Of a DNA stretch of 64,000 nt, positions 25,375 to 40,500 are shown piece after piece; within the stretch, counting starts at the first letter, position 1; every line of letters begins with the position of its first letter. Origin of the DNA: Dermacentor variabilis (Eukaryota; Arthropoda; Arachnida; Ixodida; Ixodidae); contig NC_134570.1 in assembly GCF_050947875.1 (NCBI RefSeq), forward strand, positions 109,851,787 to 109,915,786, written 5' to 3'. Below the pieces are notes generated by a model, which saw only the letters and a list, made by a program, of their open reading frames with translations, did not search any database and was not told the origin of the DNA. The translations under genes were made by a program, and so were the position numbers.

Positions 25375-26890
25375 GGGCGGATTACTCCAAGTTGTAGCCA
25401 AAATCAGTTTTCAGGACGGCTATAAAGTAACAAGGACATCAGGGGAGAAATGAGAGGGACGAAGCTATTCGTCCTTGTCTTTCCTGGCCTATATAGTGTC
25501 CTCGTTTCTATATCGCGCCCGTCTCAAAAACGAATCCCTTCCTGCTTACCCGGCTTGTAGTTGTTTGACCTCGCTTTGACGAGTCCTGATTTCGTGTGCA
25601 TCGTAAGACCACATTTAGACATCTTCTGTAAACCGGAATGTATTGTCACGGCGTATTCCGCTCCGTGATACCGAAAGGAAAACGACGAAGACCGGCTGTG
25701 TTTCAGTTGTAGTCGCGAGCTGCTGTTCTGGAGCTTTTTCCGTACAGCGTTTGTGAAACGCCAGCGTAGGTTTGACACACCGTAACAAATATCTGTTTGC
25801 GCACTTTCATTTCATCATCTACCACTGCGTTCATTCAAGGCGAAAAAAATTGTGTCCCATCTCCTACTATATCAGCCACACCGGCTCATGAAGAACGCCG
25901 CGTCTCCGCTCGTGGTACATACTCCATCAAGGCGCATTATGTCCTGACGCTCACGGAGTAATAACTTTGAGAGCCCACGTCGGTGTCTCGAACGAGTTTC
26001 CTTATCCGAGCTTGAAAGGCAGACAACATTATCCTTCGCGAAAGAAGAAAGAACAAGGAACAGGCGAAATGTATAAAGAATGAAGCCTAGGATGGCAAAC
26101 AAAGAGAGAGAGAGAGAGAAAGAGAAACATTATATTATAAAGAAACTGTTTCAATACGCCTCCGGCGTGCGAGAGTTCGCAAGATGCGAACACTATCTTT
26201 TGGTTCGCCAGAGCCAGGACTTTCAGCCAGATAATAAATGAAAGAAAGCAGCGCTGCCCTTCTTTATGCCGCGTTTTCTGACATATAAGCAGCACACCCC
26301 TATTATACACAGCACCCCACCAGTTTCCTCTGAGGTCCAGAGAAACTGCAAAAAAAAAAAAAAAAATCTGTTAACAACCTGAACAAAAGACTATTGTCAT
26401 TCTGTTGCCTATTTTCTCGAGATTCGTTGTACATTATACTGAATATGTCCTTCAATCCTCCTCGAAATTAACTAGGATGTGATAACGTAACCCATTCATG
26501 GCGAATATGAACTCAGGTTCGCGCGGCACTGTGTCTATGTGGTTGCATCACGTTTTTGCAGTCCGATTTAAGAAAATTGGCATTGATTTTACCTAGCCTC
26601 TTGCGTCATCAAAGGGGACGAAAAGCAAGCATGAGGAGCATTTCGAAGATGGCGAACCCACATGCAAATTGTGGATGCGGCGTCGACATGGCAACTCACA
26701 ACACAATTGACGCGTCTGAATTATCGCGTTTAGGGCAAAGGAAAAGAGTTATTACCACGAGAAACGTACGGAGGCGATTATTTCGACCACGCACACGAAG
26801 ATTCCGCTTTCCGCAATTACATAACCCTTCATTAGGTTTGGACATTACAGACAGGCGGTGCGTAGGCAACGCGTTGATGACCGGCCTGTG
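25375..26890. other. no gene recognised
   Basis: AG run at 26104-26119, A-run 26350-26366. Frames at 25524-25778 (minus) and 26556-26903 (plus) are 84 and 115 codons without a domain; status unresolved but coding is unlikely. Confidence 0.45.
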
Positions 26891-26926
26891 TGAAAAGTAT
26901 TAACGCGAAAGCGTTAATACTTTTCA
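26891..26926. repeat. perfect 16-bp stem with GAAA loop
   Basis: TGAAAAGTATTAACGC (26891-26906) and GCGTTAATACTTTTCA (26911-26926) are exact inverted repeats around GAAA. As RNA on the plus strand this is a GNRA tetraloop hairpin. A third partial word, AGAAAGCGTTAAGCG, follows. It sits at the edge of the AT-rich fold-back element. Confidence 0.9.
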
Positions 26927-26949
26927 GAAAGCGTTAAGCGTCAAGGGAA

Positions 26950-27650
26950 GGGTGAGCTCGGGTGCTCCTAAATAAATACATGCAAAAAGGAGAATTCGTT
27001 TTTCTCGGCAACCACTGCACCAAATTTGACAAGGTTTGTTGCATTTAAAAGAAAAACTTCACGTCTAGTGACTGTTGGTTTCAAATTGTTGATATAGGTC
27101 GTCAATCTTTTATTAAAAATTCGCAAACATCGAAATTTTCAAAAAACGACACTATCAAGTTTACAACTCTGAAACTCAGCAACCGAAATTGACAATACAA
27201 TTCCGTTAATTGCATCTAATAGTACATCTAAAGCAGACGAAATTTATATGTTACACGTGCATCTAAAAAAAAATTAATAATACGGAAATACAGCTTTTGC
27301 AGAATCCTTGTAAACAACGTAACAAATTCACGTAAAATATAAAATGACATATCGGATTTGTCCGCTTTCAATGATCTAATGAATTCTGTTTACAGAACCG
27401 CGATATCTATTTTTTATGCAGAGCTATGAATCTGTAAATTTCGTGCTTCTATTTTTTTCAAACTTTAGATTTTTTAAGAATCTTTTTAACGAAATTGAAG
27501 ACCTAAATCGAAATTTCGCTTCCAACTGACGCTATAATTTAACTTTCTCTCTCAGATGCAACAAATTTCATTAAAATCGGTCGCGTGGTTGCATCAGGAA
27601 AGCGTTTTTACATTTTACATGTATTCGAATGGGCCGCGTCGGAGTTGGGC
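26950..27650. mobile_element. AT-rich fold-back element, arms about 300 bp
   Basis: The two halves are imperfect reverse complements about position 27300. Left GCAACCACTGCACCAAATTT, GGTTTGTTGCATTTAA, GATATAGGTCGTCAATC are mirrored on the right by the complements GCAACCACGCGACCGATTTT, AATTTGTTGCATCTGA, GATTTAGGTCTTCAATT. Outer words AATACATG occur at both edges. There is no coding capacity. It may be a fold-back transposon or two opposed copies of a repeat; no target duplication is clear. Confidence 0.75.
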
Positions 27651-27701
27651 CGGAGCTAAAGCTTCCTCTTAGGAAGACTTAAGACTTAAGAATACTTCCT
27701 C

Positions 27702-27890
27702 TTGAGAGACAAGAAGAAGAAGAAGTAGAAGAACAACAACAACAACACAAAGAATATTATGAACAAAAACAGGAAAGACAAACGGAAGATGAAGAAAAGA
27801 ATTAATGATTAACAAGAAGAGCATCGAGAAGAGCAAGATGAGGAACAATAAGAAGACAATCCGGAGGAAAATGATGAACAAGGAGGGGGG
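27702..27890. repeat. purine-rich low-complexity tract
   Basis: AAG, AAC and GAA triplets dominate almost 190 bp on the plus strand. Confidence 0.8.
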
Positions 27891-28210
27891 CGTTGATAGA
27901 TTCGGGAAAATACGGTACGTACGAAGAACAGACCCGCATCCGTCGGTCGGTGGGCCTCTTCTCGAAGGAGGAGCGTTTCCCCCGGCCGTCAGAAAGAGTT
28001 TAGCCCGTATCTAAATAGATAGACACGTGAAGCCCTGGGCTGGCGGCCGAGCGAGCCAGAGCTAGTGCGCGCCCGACGTTCGCTAGATTTTGCCGCGCGC
28101 AGGGAGAATGAGGATGGGCGGGACAAATCATTGCCGCCGCCGCCGACGCCGCCGTCGTCGTCGTCTCCAAACTCGGCACACGAGAAGCCAAGGGGAATGG
28201 GGACGGGTCT

Positions 28211-28249
<39 letters not shown>

Positions 28250-29121
28250 AGGGTTTCGTACAAAGAAACAAGAGAAAAAGCGAGAGATTGGTAGGGCGGG
28301 GGAGCGACGAAGCGCGGGCCTTGGAAAATAAGGGTGGCGGCGGTGCGCGGAGCCGAGCACCGCTTGCGCGAGGAATGCTTTCCGCGTTAGTGATCAACGC
28401 TTGCCGACGAGCGTCCCGGAAGAAAGAAAAAAAAAAGAGCAAAACAGAGCGGCCCGAGCCCCGGTCCGCAGCCGCCGCCTTTCTCGCGTAATGGCATTGC
28501 CATTCCTTCTGTTTAGCTTCGAAAAAAAAAAGAAAAATTAAACCAGAAAACATGGCGCTGCTCATCTCAGGAATGTGTAAAACGGACAAACGAGGCGAAT
28601 AGTTTTTATGCGACCCGCCACTGTAAAGTGTTTTCTTTTTTTTTTCTTTTTTTGGTTTTACGATGTGACACTGTTCATAATAACCGCTATCTTAAGGATT
28701 ATAGTGGCGCACAATTGACCCTTATAAACGCGCGTTCAATTTAGGCGGCAGGTGCACTTTTGAAACCATAAAGTATTCAACGTGTGGCGAACACAGCAAA
28801 GCTTTCACCCATGTAATAACTGCACCGATACCGCAGGCGGTCGCGGCGTGGTGCAGAGCCCCGCGACGAGAACCGATGTATCGAACTCAGAAATGGCTCC
28901 AGTTTCCGAAATCCACCGACATCGACAATCGTCGACGTACTGCTTTGCTGGTAAGACATACGTAAGTGCGCTCGTAAGACATATACGTAGAGCTTTTGTG
29001 CGTCCATTCGCTTGTCGTCATTGCCAGTGCGCTTAAACAATCTCAACTATACAGACATCCTCAGCGACCGAGTTCGGCGCGACGCGCACACTCGGATGAA
29101 GCGGCACCCTCAGCGCTCTGC
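27891..29121. other. no gene recognised; AG microsatellite inside
   Basis: AG run at 28214-28246; GCC/GTC triplet-rich 28128-28170; A- and T-runs at 28410-28440 and 28637-28652. GC-rich 28020-28500 holds several overlapping frames on both strands, none with a domain. Confidence 0.5.
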
Positions 29122-29205
29122 GTTCTTTCTTTCTCTCCTTTCATCTATTAACCACCTTCCCCCTTGCATAGGGTAGCAAATCGGACCCGCGTCTGGTTGA
29201 CCCCT
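29122..29205 (-). repeat. dispersed GGTTAACCAGA...GCTACCCT family, copy 2
   Basis: The complement reads GGTCAACCAGACGCGGGTCC then GATTTGCTACCCTATGCAAGG, followed by a GA/AAAG-rich tail. Closest relative in the window is 58041-58132. Confidence 0.62.
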
Positions 29206-31945
29206 CTGCGTTGCCTGTCTCGCGTCTTTATACGTTGGTCGTGCGACGTGGGTGGGCGAGCGTGGGCGAGCGGGCCTTTCGCCTTCATTGAAACTTTTTA
29301 AGGTCTATTGTTCGCAGTCGTCGTACTCAAATCAAGCGCGCTGAGTAACACACACGCGTAGAACAAGAACCGGCCGAGTTGTTTCGACTGTAGGGTTGTC
29401 CTTAACACCGATAAGAAGTTCCACAGTGCGAACTGTACACCAGCCGTGTTAGTTCTCCAAAAGGCTCATAGATATACGGGTGCGAAACTGTATTACATAA
29501 TGCGCTCAGCAAACTTACCAACCACGTTCCCTATATTAGAGGAAAAAAAAATTGGCTGGGAGACGTCGCATAGAAAGTGTCAAGGATATGAGCAATCATA
29601 CGCACCTCCTCTGCGTAGGGGTCTAGCTAAACGATGTTGCAAGTGTACGCCAGCTCTTCAAGTGAACGGCACACCTCGAATCACTTACTAAGGCGTTTAT
29701 TGAAGAGCAAGGCTAGTAGCGGGGCACGACGGATAAAAGTGAGCCTCCGCAAATGGGGCATGGTGACTGATGATGACTGAGTTGAACATAGTGTATGCCG
29801 CAAACGAGCAAACTTGCATGCGCACATGGCTGACAGCTATAGTCACACGTGCTTTTATGGCCCCTGCGATCCGTGTACCGCGCCGGCAGTCCCGTACGAA
29901 CGATCATTGATTATGTGTGTTGGATTGATATCGCGACAGCACTGCGAGTCAGGCTCGTGAGCGCAAACGCCACGTCATCATGTGCGCTTCCCTTTACGAG
30001 CACGGGAGAAGGAAGAAGAGGAGAAAGAGGACGAAGACGTTCGTACAACAATCTTCGGCTTGCGAACCTTGTCGGCCCTTGTTCCACCCGCGCGCTGCTT
30101 TTGAACATTGTTTCAGAAAACTGAAATATGTAAGCACGTTGTTCTGTGTGTTAATAATTTAAAAATGCAGAGTGGTAGAGGCTAGTCAGACAACGCGCAC
30201 AACGAGGCGGAACAGGACTCAAGCCATCAACTTGCGAGCTGCCCAGTGGATTCGATGCCGCGTGGTGACCCACCGCTCACCTTCCGCTATACAGCTCCCT
30301 GAAGTGGAACTACTGACAGCTACATATGTCACTCACAATAGTGAAATCTATGGATAACTCGAGAACTCCACGAAGAGCCGATACACCTCTCATGAGTGTC
30401 CAGTGCGTACTCACGGTAACATCTTGTCATATGCGCTAGCGCGTGGAGCACTTCGACGCTGAAGCGCCTGAACCGGAGTTCAGACCTCTTTAGTGGGCCC
30501 GTAGGATTAAGTCACTTTGCCACGCAAGAATGGTTAGGTGACGACCACAAAAAATTGTAAATGTCCGGCGATGGCTTGTTCGAAGGGACTGTGAGCGTCG
30601 CGAGGGACTCCTTTCGCCGGTCTATGCTTTAAGGCATCACGAGCGAGAATTACTGCATCCACCTCACTGCTTGCAAAGCCTGCGGGCGAGTTAAGCCTTA
30701 GGTTCTTTACAGTAAAGCCGAGGCTGCGTGCAGTTCCTTCACCACGCGCAGCGTAGGTTGTGTGCACCTTTTCAGAGCAAACCGCAGCAGGCTCGTTTGC
30801 CGCGGTCGACCTCATTAGGACGATGCTGTGCCCGACAAGATCGCAGCTTGCGTAGCGCTCAGCTATGTTCGCATTCTCGGACTACAATTTCGAAGGCGAC
30901 AACAGAAGCGCGAGCCAAGATGGCCGTATACTATAGAACCCGAAGCGCCATCTTACCTCGGATTTTTGGCACGCGCTTCTGGCAGGCGCAGAATTTCAAT
31001 GTTCGGTGCTCGGACAGTTTGGAAGGGGATGTATATATATGATCGATGTCTTTACAAGTATACTCGCAGTCGGTTTTGTCGATAATGTGTTCAGAAACGC
31101 TGACGCGCCACAGTTTGTCATTTTTTTTTTCACTGCCAAAGTTACTCGGTATGCCCGACTTTACCGCTGTTAAAGTCCACGCAGTCGCCCCGATCCCTCC
31201 TGTCTCCTTCATTCCCATCCTTCCCAAGCACAGCGCACATTAAGACCAACTCAGCGCGGCGCAAACCGATAAAAACGACCCGTACAACCGTAGAGCGGCG
31301 TACGTACCACCGGAAATACATTACCAGCGTTATCTGTCCCTTCTTTCTACTTTTGCGGAAGACGATTAAGCTGCTCAGACACGCTAACCAACGCGAGTGG
31401 TGCACGTAGATGGCTCGCTCCACCGAGGAAGTTATAGAAGCGCAAGAAAAAATTGTAATGACTTTAAGCGATACATATGTGGCACTAGTTCACTTGACCC
31501 ATCTCTCCTTGATCACCCTTTCTAATGAAACGAGCTAAACAATAACAGTGAGGCATATATGTATGCATCACACAAAGGTACAGCAAGGTAATTAAAGCTG
31601 AACGGCGTGAAATTGTCAATAAACTAAAAGCGCTGAATTTATTCAGCCGAGCGAATAAAGGACAGAAATAATGGACCGTAGACACAGATGCAGTCCAGCT
31701 GTAGAAACAGCTATAGGGTAGACTGTCGGTGTAGAGAACTGCGGGATACCTCGACGAACACCAACCCCAACGGAGTCGCTCTTCCTGCCCCTTCGCATTC
31801 TTTTCAGCTCACCTAAACGCTCAGTCAACTCCTTTTAGCAAAAGTAAAGGCCGATTCCATATTTACCGCAATTGTTTATCGTATGCATTCTTTGACGGAG
31901 TACTTTGAATTGCTTGTATCTAATAAGGGGCGTACGCAATCCGTC
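29206..31945. other. no gene recognised
   Basis: About 2.7 kb of mixed noncoding DNA. It has T-runs (31124-31132) and only short overlapping frames. No repeat family recognised from inside the window. Confidence 0.5.
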
Positions 31946-31962
31946 TGGGGGGGGGGGGGTAC
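31946..31962. repeat. poly-G run
   Basis: CTGGGGGGGGGGGGTA; a run of about 13 G. Confidence 0.9.
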
Positions 31963-32549
31963 AATAACTCTAGAAGATGGCATTCATTACGTAAGAACTC
32001 TAATAAAGGAGTTCCCGGTGCTCCCTCTATTCCTAAGTGTTAGTTATAGCACGAAACGCTAGACCGCGCACAACTAAATGCAGCGTGCGACATTATTTTA
32101 TGTCTCGCTACGTCTGCAATATCTCACCAACCTACAAAAGTCACCGCCACCTCTCACGCGCCCCAAGCTTCGTTCATATTACATGACTCACGTGCGAAGA
32201 GTCCGATTTCGTGATCAGAGCGAAGCAGACCGAGTTGCATGCGACGTACATAAGCCAGCCAACCGTGTCTTTTCAGGAAGTCTGGACCGACCCGCTATAT
32301 CATCGACATGAACCCGACGACCGAGTCTCGGCTCGACAAGGTGACTCGAACGGGCTCTATCTAGTTTGTGTAAACGTAGCTGCAGAGTGCGTTCACGTCC
32401 GGCCCATGTCCGCGCGGCTGTCGCCAACGTTGCCTCGCAAGCCGCACGCCCGGGAGGAACGCCAGCATACCCGCTTTTCCACCGCGACGGAGATAAACGC
32501 CGCCGGCGTTCTCGAAAGGGAAAGGGGATAAGGGAAGGCGAGACAGGGA
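31963..32549. other. no gene recognised
   Basis: GC-rich 32210-32540 with overlapping frames on both strands (32211-32571); no domain. Confidence 0.5.
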
Positions 32550-33375
32550 AGGTAGGCGGGAAAGCTACCACTCCTCCTCCTCTGTATCAAGAATTGACTC
32601 TGGGGAGCTGTTCTAAAAAAGCTTCCGACGCCGTGTTCCCCGCTTCCAGCATCAGAAGCCATGGGACTTGCTGCATGTATAGAACTTCCCCTCATCCTTC
32701 TCCCATATCCCTCTTGTCCCCAGAATCCTATGCACCCTCTCGCCTTTGCCCATTTCTTGCCACGTTGGTGTTGCAACTCCCTTCTTCGGCATCTCCATTC
32801 CCCAATCGCGCCGAGCCGTTTGCGTCCCGCTTCTCATTCACCCCTCCCCTTACTTCTTCCCCGCTCTTTTGCTCTCTGGCCTAAACTGGGGCACACAACC
32901 GTCGCACACCACTTTCGCGATTCTTTTGTCCCCCAGCGCATTTCCCTATTACGTCCGATTTCCTTCCCCCTTTTGCTTACTTTATCGACTTTCTTCTTTC
33001 TCGCCACTGGTTCAAAAGGCTGGCCTCCCCCTTTTCCCTTCCATTCACTCTCGGCTCTTGCTGGACCTGTTTTCTTCCTTCCTTTTTTTTTTATTTTCTT
33101 CTTATGCTTTCCTTCCTTACTGCCGTGTTCCTTCCCACAGCATCTCCCGCATTTCCGCGTTACTCCCATTCTCCGTTCCTGGGTTCTGCCTTCTATATCT
33201 ATACATATATATATATATATATCTCACCAATTCTTCTTTATTCTCCACTCGCCTGTTCTCGCTTCCCTCTTCATCTCGCGCACTGGTCCTTCGCCCATTT
33301 GAGGCGTTATATATGTGCAGCGGCCTCTCACGTCGTTCTACCCCTTTTTTTTTATTTCTTACTTTTTCGTCATTC
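32550..33375. repeat. pyrimidine-rich (CT-rich) tract of about 0.8 kb
   Basis: The plus strand is dominated by C and T, with CCCTT, TTCTT and CTCTC words throughout and a TATA run at 33205-33223. Two long overlapping frames (32661-33302 and 32746-33396) exist because stop codons need A or G; they encode Ser/Phe/Leu/Pro-rich nonsense and are not counted as genes. Confidence 0.7.
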
Positions 33376-35473
<2,098 letters not shown>

Positions 35474-36090
35474 CACAAATTTTCAATTTTCTCCAAAAAT
35501 TACTACATGTAAAGGTCTGCTGCTCGCACTTGCTTTCTAATGTGCGCTTTCACATTCCGCAGAAAAGCACAAGGAAACAGCGCGTCATTCAGCCTTTCGA
35601 TTTTTCTGAAACTCTATCTAAAGCGCAGGCGACATACAACGCTCATTCAGAGTGCTTGGATATCTCCATACCTAACTTTAATTTTTTATGGAAAGGAGTT
35701 TCAGAAGAATTTCAATAACTGAAGAAAAACTTTCAACTGTTGTGAGTTCCGTTATTCTCTAATCCCTTTCTGTTTCCCGACATTTTGCTTTGTATTCTGT
35801 TGACGTAGTCATTTTATATGCTCTGTTAAAATCTGTATTCGCGAAATTAGTTTTTTTTTTATGTGTGCGCGCTTGTGTATGTGTGTGTGGGCGTGCTCTG
35901 TTTTTCCAGCGCATTTTTCTGCCGATTGCGCCAGCACCAATACCCTCGAGGTTGCTCCTGAGCACTTTAATAACACACTTTTCATTGATTAATTTGACCG
36001 ATTATTATTATTATTACTGTTACTGTTGTTGCTCCTATTGTTATTGTCGTCGTCTTTGTTGCTATTGTGGTCGCTGTTGTTTTTGGTTCC
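35474..36090. other. no gene recognised
   Basis: AT-rich with short ATT/GTT triplet runs at 36003-36080 and a TG run at 35865-35890. Confidence 0.55.
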
Positions 36091-36570
36091 GCCGCTTGGT
36101 TCCTCTCCGCGCTCGCGCAGGGACCTCGCTCTTTCAAGCTGCGCATGGATTCCAAACACGACAACGCACGCTGCTCCGAGCTGCAGCACGGCAGCGTCAT
36201 CACCACGACCTGGACCGACGACCGCCCCGGCTTTTGACGCTCACCAAGAAGCTCTTGGAGGGCCGCAGGTTTGTCGAAAAAGCGCGGCAACTCAGACTTT
36301 GCGTCTCCCAGGGGTTTACTTGGGAACAGCTCGAGCCTGGTGTACACACTACCGGGGTACTATACTTGGCGCAGAGGAAGGGGAGCGTGTTCGCAACGAT
36401 CGAGCAGCTCGGGAGAAGCCGCGCTCTTTCTCTGACACGCGGCGTGTTAGAGCTCCACGCACGATGCTCGAACTCGTCGAGAAAGCCGGAGTTCGTCGGT
36501 GCGCACCGGAGCAGGGTGGACACGAAATTCTTGGCACCACTTGGATTCCCACACTACGTGGGAGCTACAT
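36091..36570. other. GC-rich island, coding status unresolved
   Basis: This 480-bp block is clearly GC-richer than the TA- and ATT-rich DNA on both sides. Open frames run through it on both strands: plus 35790-36572 (the 36120-36570 part), plus 36026-36613, minus 35982-36347 and minus 36200-36523. None shows a domain I recognise. On the minus strand CTTCTTG|GTGAGCG (complement near 36247-36260) would be a good splice donor. It might be a decayed coding exon of an unknown element. Confidence 0.2.
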
Positions 36571-36783
36571 AATTTTGTTATTATTACTATTACTTGTCGA
36601 TACAAAATATTAACTAGAATAATTACCTAGGGAAGGAGTCCGATTCCCATCTGCCCGAAAGGGGAGCGGTCGGAAAAGGTGTACGAAAGGAGTAACAGGG
36701 AAACGCCGAAGTGCCTAATCCGATGACAGTGGAGAACGGAGCGGTAGTTGGAGCAGAACAAGAGAGCATGGCCGTACCACAAT

Positions 36784-38222
<1,439 letters not shown>

Positions 38223-38470
38223 CCCACCACGGTGGCTTAGAGGCTATGGTGTTGCGCTGCTAAGCACGAGGTGGCGGTATCGAATCCCGGCAGCTGCGGC
38301 CGCATTTCGATGGGGCCGCAATGCGAGAACGCCCGTATACCGTGCATTGGGGGCGCGTTGAAGAACCCTCAAGGTGGTCAAAATCAACCCCGAGTCCCCC
38401 ACTACGACGTTCCTCGTAATCGAATCCTGCTTTTGGTACGTAAAATGCCTGAATTCAATTCATTTCAATT
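38223..38470 (+). mobile_element. Ruka-like tRNA-derived SINE, best copy
   Basis: The tRNA-like head has an A box (GTGGCTTAGAGGCTATGG) and a B box (GGTATCGAATCCCGGC; consensus GGTTCGAATCC) at normal spacing. Then come CCGCATTTCGATGGGG, AACGCCCGTATACCGTGCAT, GAAGAACCCTCAAGGTGG, GTCCCCCACTACGACG and TTGGTACGTAAAATGCC, the order of the tick SINE Ruka. It ends in AATTCAATTCATTTCAATT. RNA polymerase III would transcribe it if the internal promoter still works. Relatives: 2290-2486 and 49156-49301. Confidence 0.85.
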
Positions 38471-39047
38471 GAAGAGTCAAAGAGGGAGCGATGACGCGGG
38501 CCACGTCATAGCCCAGATCACAATTCAAAGTCGATTATTATAGACGGAGGCCCAACCGGCGAGAACGACGGCAACGAAAAAAGTGTGAAGGCTCGGACAC
38601 GTTCGCAGGTAGTGACGATTGCGTCCACACGCAAACGCCGGGCAGATCGGACCAACGACAGAAAAAAAAAATAATGTAGTGCTCGTGTTTTATCGATAAC
38701 GATTCGGAAACTCATATTTTGCACTCTATCAGTGCCTTGAGAGACGACTTATATGCTGTTGACGGGATTTGTGGTAAAGATTTGTCCTTGTCTGGATTGT
38801 ATTAATATCCACAATTTTGTTTGCTTTTGAGAAGCAGTGACGTTGAACGTCTTTATTTCTTTTAGTGACACTTCGCATTCGTGATCCTTCTTTTTGAAAA
38901 TTTTGCATCTTCATTTTTCTATCTCTTAATATGTTATACGACGTTACGTTTATCTTCCTCACGAGATTAATTTGCGTCGCCGGCTCACAGCGCATGCGCA
39001 AGTTATTTATTGGCCGCCGTCGAGTATCCAGTCAAACACGATACAGT
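38471..39047. other. no gene recognised
   Basis: Mixed DNA; an A-run at 38662-38670. A 90-codon minus frame at 38729-39001 has no domain. Confidence 0.5.
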
Positions 39048-39055
39048 GCCTTTAG

Positions 39056-39449
39056 CAGGGTTACCAGAGTGGGCAATTAATATCCAAATCCGGCTATACC
39101 TCTCGTCCGAGTTGGCAGCGAAAATTTAGTTTTGGCTATGTGGTTTTCACAAAATTTTGGCGGTTACGTGTCTTCGGAAAACTTTTCGAAATCTTATTTG
39201 GCACCTTCTTTGTGGCTTATTCAGTGGCTCAAATACCGGCCTTCTGCTTTCAGTAGATAACCGTGGAAGAAACTAATATGTAGATCTTTTTTTTGCAGAA
39301 AAATAATTTAATACGCTTGTAATCACGTCACATAAGATACACATTTCTGGCCCCTTTCGGGCCCCTAAAAAACTCTCGATTTCACCTACGGTTTGGCCAG
39401 TACAGAGGCCAGTTTGGCGACAGGTGGTTGGAGCGACCCGGTAACCCTG
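39056..39449. mobile_element. hAT-type non-autonomous DNA transposon
   Basis: The element begins CAGGGTTACC and ends GGTAACCCTG, a perfect 10-bp terminal inverted repeat, with weaker similarity further in. It is flanked on both sides by the same 8-bp word GCCTTTAG (39048-39055 and 39450-39457). An 8-bp target duplication with CAGGG-type ends is the signature of the hAT superfamily. At 394 bp and without an open transposase frame it is a MITE. The intact duplication shows that the element has not been rearranged since insertion. Confidence 0.88.
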
Positions 39450-39457
39450 GCCTTTAG

Positions 39458-40389
39458 CATACCGTCTGTCTATAGCGAATTTCGGCACAGTGAAGGGGCG
39501 AAATAGATCATGCAGGGGGACTCACGCGTTGCTGAGTGTTTGCGCCTTCCTTCTTTTTCTCTCTCAAGCTACTCAAGACTAGCAGAAACAAGTGCGTACG
39601 CCGCGACCGAAGAAGGTTCGGGAAATTAAAAGAAAAGAAATTTCATATCAGGGACGTCATTCGTAAACCGCGCTTCTCGAGAAGAATTGTGCGAATCGTC
39701 CCACAACCGGTTTTCAGAGGACGTTCGAACCCCGACCTTAAGCCTTCCGCGAGTGCGACTCACCGTCAGCGAACCCTTCCCGAATGAATTCCCGCCTCCT
39801 GCCGCGACTTCGATATCAGCGGCAGCGTGCACCCCCGCTAGAAGATGGCGCTGCTGTCATCACCCGAAGTCAACTCTTTATACACAGCCGACCTCTCGCA
39901 ATTCGAACGGGTGCTTACGTCTTCGGACATTAACACCCGTGCAAGGTGATGGAACATACGCCCACAAGTAATGACTTTCACGCTGTCATCTCGAATAAGA
40001 CTGCCTCGGTGTCCCGAAGGCCTTCCTATCCGGGAAGTGCACCGTTCACGCGGCTTGTCGCGGTCGTCCTGGGCCCATTCGCTGCGAAACCGCCGAGGCC
40101 GAAAAAACGACCTGGGCCAAATACACAATTCGCCGACGTCGCATCTGAAATGCCCGACGTCTCCCATTACCGCGCTACTGAGATACTTTACATCATTCAT
40201 AGATCGCGCTCCTGGTGACGATTGATTGTGTTGTGGCTGCTTATGAGTGTGCTCGTGCAGGAGTACGTGCATGTTAGGCCGCCATTATACGCGTATATAT
40301 AGTATCTGTGCCATACGAGCAAAAATATAAGGAAAGCGGCACAGTGACCCAACTTGGGACACCGAGTACGCGAAAAGTAATACGTGCCG
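39458..40389. other. no gene recognised
   Basis: GC-richer 39590-40230. Overlapping frames on both strands (minus 39838-40272, 144 codons; plus 39536-40225) have no recognisable domain. Confidence 0.45.
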
Positions 40390-40449
40390 CTCCGGTGCTG
40401 GGCTGAATCTCCGGTGCTGGGCTGAATTTTCTCCGGTGCTGGGCTGAAT
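40390..40449. repeat. three tandem copies of a 19-bp unit
   Basis: CTCCGGTGCTGGGCTGAAT occurs at 40390-40408, 40409-40427 and 40431-40449, all identical; TTT separates copies two and three. Confidence 0.95.
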
Positions 40450-40500
40450 CGTAACCGCGTCACATACTGGGCGTTACCGCGTAAATTGTTCCAGAATTTC

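Noticed and set aside
35790..36572. 260-codon plus-strand open frame
   Set aside because: The first third encodes Tyr/Cys/Ser low complexity from triplet repeats. The GC-rich remainder has no domain, and rival frames are equally open. A faint likeness of the peptide TTTWTDDRP to part of piggyBac-like transposases was too short to use.
38223..38300. Functional tRNA gene
   Set aside because: A and B boxes are present, but the rest matches a SINE body and no acceptor stem can be drawn.
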